Positions 62,579-64,000 of a stretch of 64,000 bases of DNA are shown here, one piece after another. The DNA comes from Ramlibacter alkalitolerans (lineage in GTDB: Bacteria > Pseudomonadota > Gammaproteobacteria > Burkholderiales > Burkholderiaceae_C): positions 124,001 through 188,000 of the forward strand of contig NZ_JAEQND010000006.1 of the NCBI RefSeq assembly GCF_016722765.1. Reading direction: 5' to 3'. A program made the translations under genes and the position numbers. The stretch's first letter is position 1; each line of letters begins with the position of its first letter. Below the pieces are notes generated by a model. It did not search any database. It saw nothing but the letters and a program-made list of their open reading frames with translations, and was not told the DNA's origin.

Positions 62579-63664
62579 ATGAAGAAGATGGGGTCGGCGG
62601 CCCCGCGCGAGGTCGCGGGCATCGATGCATGGGAGGTGCCGGGCCTCATCGGCGCGGAGCTCGCGCACCACGTCACGCCGGCGCTGCAGGTCGTGCAGCG
62701 GCTCAAGGCCGCGGGCCTGATGACGCATTCCGAGGCACGCGCCTTCACCGAGGCGGCGGAGCACCTGCAGCGCATCGCGCTCACCAGCCAGCAGATCACG
62801 CGCCTGGCCCACGGCCGCCTGCGCCAGTCGCACGAGCGCCTGGATGTGGCCGAAGTGGTGCGCCACGTGCTGGCCGAAAACGACGCGCGCTATCAGCGGC
62901 AGGGCATCGCCATCGAATCCCATCTGCATCCGATAGCCGTGATTTCGGATGCGGGGCTGCTGGTCAGCCTGTGCGAGATCGCGCTCGAATGCGCCGCCTG
63001 CGACGGCGAGCGGCTGCAGGTGTGGCTGGCGATGCAGCACTGGCCCGAGCATGCGCTGCTCACGATCCGCTCGCGACCGCATTTCCGGGACGGCCGCGAG
63101 ATCGAGGCCTCGCACTCGCTGCAATGGATCCACCTGTGCCGCCTGGCCGACGCCACGGGCGTGAAGGTGCGCCGCACCAGCGAAACCGAGTTCGTGCAGA
63201 TCACGGTCGAATTCCCGCGCACGGTGAAGGAGATGGCCGGCCTCACGGCCATGGAGGTGGACGGCGGCGCGGACCACGTGGCGGATTCGTCTTCGCTGGC
63301 CGGCCACCACGTGCTGCTCGTCACGCGCGACCACGCCACGGCGTGGGAGCTGGACCTGGTCTGCCGCAAGATGCGGCTCGTGCTCGACGTGGTGCAGGAC
63401 TGCTCGCAGGCGGTGCGCTTCTGCGAGCTGGAGCTGCCGGACATGATCGTGCTGGACGAGGCCTCGCGCGACAGCGCCTTCGAGGACCTGCGCCAGCACG
63501 TGCTGCGCGAGAACATCAACTTCCCGTGCCTGGAGATCGTGGAGGCCGCCAACGTGGTGGAGCTGGGCACCTGGCACGATGGCGCAACGAGCCGCGTGAG
63601 CCGGTCGGAGCTGCGGCCGCAGCTGCAGGCCTTGCTGGCGATGGAGCTCGCCAAGGTTTTCTGA
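62579..63664 (+). CDS. Kinase-like protein with degenerate sensor and pseudo-receiver domains
   Basis: This 361-residue cytoplasmic protein has an N-terminal helical region (about 20-115) resembling a dimerisation domain. Then comes RLDVAEVVRHVLAENDARYQRQGIAI and DAGLLVSLCEIALECAACDG, which align in position with the ATPase N-box of histidine kinases but lack the key Asn. The G-boxes are absent. Residues about 240-361 look like a receiver (HHVLLVTRDHATAWELDLVC, LPDMIVLDEASRDSAFEDLRQH) with one aspartate kept and the acidic pair missing. No phospho-histidine motif is evident. Likely a non-catalytic regulator. The start is the first ATG with moderate context. Confidence 0.7.
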   Translation: MKKMGSAAPREVAGIDAWEVPGLIGAELAHHVTPALQVVQRLKAAGLMTHSEARAFTEAAEHLQRIALTSQQITRLAHGRLRQSHERLDVAEVVRHVLAENDARYQRQGIAIESHLHPIAVISDAGLLVSLCEIALECAACDGERLQVWLAMQHWPEHALLTIRSRPHFRDGREIEASHSLQWIHLCRLADATGVKVRRTSETEFVQITVEFPRTVKEMAGLTAMEVDGGADHVADSSSLAGHHVLLVTRDHATAWELDLVCRKMRLVLDVVQDCSQAVRFCELELPDMIVLDEASRDSAFEDLRQHVLRENINFPCLEIVEAANVVELGTWHDGATSRVSRSELRPQLQALLAMELAKVF

Positions 63665-63757
63665 GCTGCTGTCGCGCTGGCGCGCAAGCTGGACGGCGTC
63701 CTACACAGGTGGCTGAGCCCGATGGCTAGCATCGTCGCTTTCGGAGAAGACGCCACG

Positions 63758-63961
63758 ATGCCCACCCAGCAGAACCCCAGCCGTTCCGCCCGCAAGGAAC
63801 GCATCGACCTCAGCTACGACTACGCCGTCTGCGCCTGGGCGCGGCACTTCAACGTGAGCGAACGGCACGTGAAGGAAGCCGTGGCCGCGGTGGGGGACGA
63901 TGCCGAGAAGGTGCGGGCCCATCTGAAGGCCGTGCGTTCGTCGGAGAGGCCCTCGGCCTGA
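63758..63961 (+). CDS. DUF3606 small protein
   Basis: This 67-residue protein reads RIDLSYDYAVCAWARHFNVSERHVKEAVAAVGDDAEKVRAHL, the DUF3606 pattern of a short helical domain. GGAGAAGA lies before ATG 63758; an ATG at 63722 in frame would add 12 residues. Related to the DUF3606 protein at 20.1 kb. Function unknown. Confidence 0.85.
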   Translation: MPTQQNPSRSARKERIDLSYDYAVCAWARHFNVSERHVKEAVAAVGDDAEKVRAHLKAVRSSERPSA

Positions 63962-63969
63962 CCCCGCAT

Positions 63970-64000
63970 GGCTCCCTCCCCCTCTGGGGGAGGCTGGGGT
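63970..64000. repeat. Family C palindrome, cut by the window edge (C3)
   Basis: CTCCCTCCCCCTCTGGGGGA followed by GGCTGGGGT repeats the family C pattern seen after glnG and before thyA. It continues beyond the window. Confidence 0.6.

Overview
The window is GC-rich chromosomal DNA from a betaproteobacterium, most likely a member of the Comamonadaceae (Ramlibacter/Variovorax-like). This is inferred from gene content, not from a database search: Bug-type solute receptors, TRAP transporters, an ETF-ubiquinone oxidoreductase, an ImuA-ImuB-DnaE2 cassette, frequent GTG/TTG starts and short Burkholderiales-type intergenic repeats. I see no prophage, transposase, plasmid gene or CRISPR array. Most genes are housekeeping or general metabolism.

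Layout. 1-3.8 kb: 3' end of glnA, a small secreted protein, then the nitrogen two-component pair glnL-glnG. 3.9-9 kb: xthA-galE, a Bug receptor, and thyA-folA-DUF4337. 9-19.6 kb: a FAD-linked 2-hydroxyacid dehydrogenase with a DUF2069 protein, a YihY protein, a cytochrome P450/hydrolase pair, an O-acetylhomoserine sulfhydrylase-like enzyme, a CBS protein, a MYG1-like DHH protein, aroC and an MFS transporter. 19.6-25.2 kb: a stress-flavoured stretch with a small HExxH membrane protein, DUF3606, aldo/keto reductase, SDR, DsbA-like oxidoreductase, two Hsp20 genes behind a sigma-32-like promoter, and tam. 25.3-37.1 kb: two TRAP systems flanking a TauE/SafE exporter and the glycine-cleavage operon gcvT-gcvH-gcvP under a tandem glycine riboswitch. 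37.2-46.2 kb: acyl and ketone-body metabolism (ETF-QO, SDR, thioesterase, AhpD/CMD-like proteins, scoAB with a divergent PAS-LuxR regulator, CaiB-type CoA transferase). 47-55 kb: DNA repair (mpg, then LexA-box-imuA-imuB-dnaE2) with an ABC exporter between. 55-64 kb: a lipoprotein, a LuxR regulator, DinB, DUF898, a TlpA-like protein, tRNA-Gly(CCC), a frameshifted aldo/keto reductase, a kinase-like protein with degenerate domains, and DUF3606.

The most striking feature is the load of palindromic repeats, in at least three dispersed families plus single hairpins. Family A (about 86-100 bp, nine loci) is a REPIN-like double palindrome with GTAGGCTGGCGGTGA outer arms and AACCCCAGCG inner arms. Family B (CGTCATTCCCGCG...GGGAATCCAGG type) occurs at seven loci. 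Family C is a pyrimidine/purine-rich palindrome. Some copies have entered genes without breaking them: family B forms 29 codons of imuB and the start of glnL; a perfect 28-bp-arm palindrome with a TTCG loop lies in frame in dnaE2; half of a family A element supplies the apparent GTG start of a CoA transferase. Two different repeats inside the same SOS mutasome operon is the observation I would follow up first.
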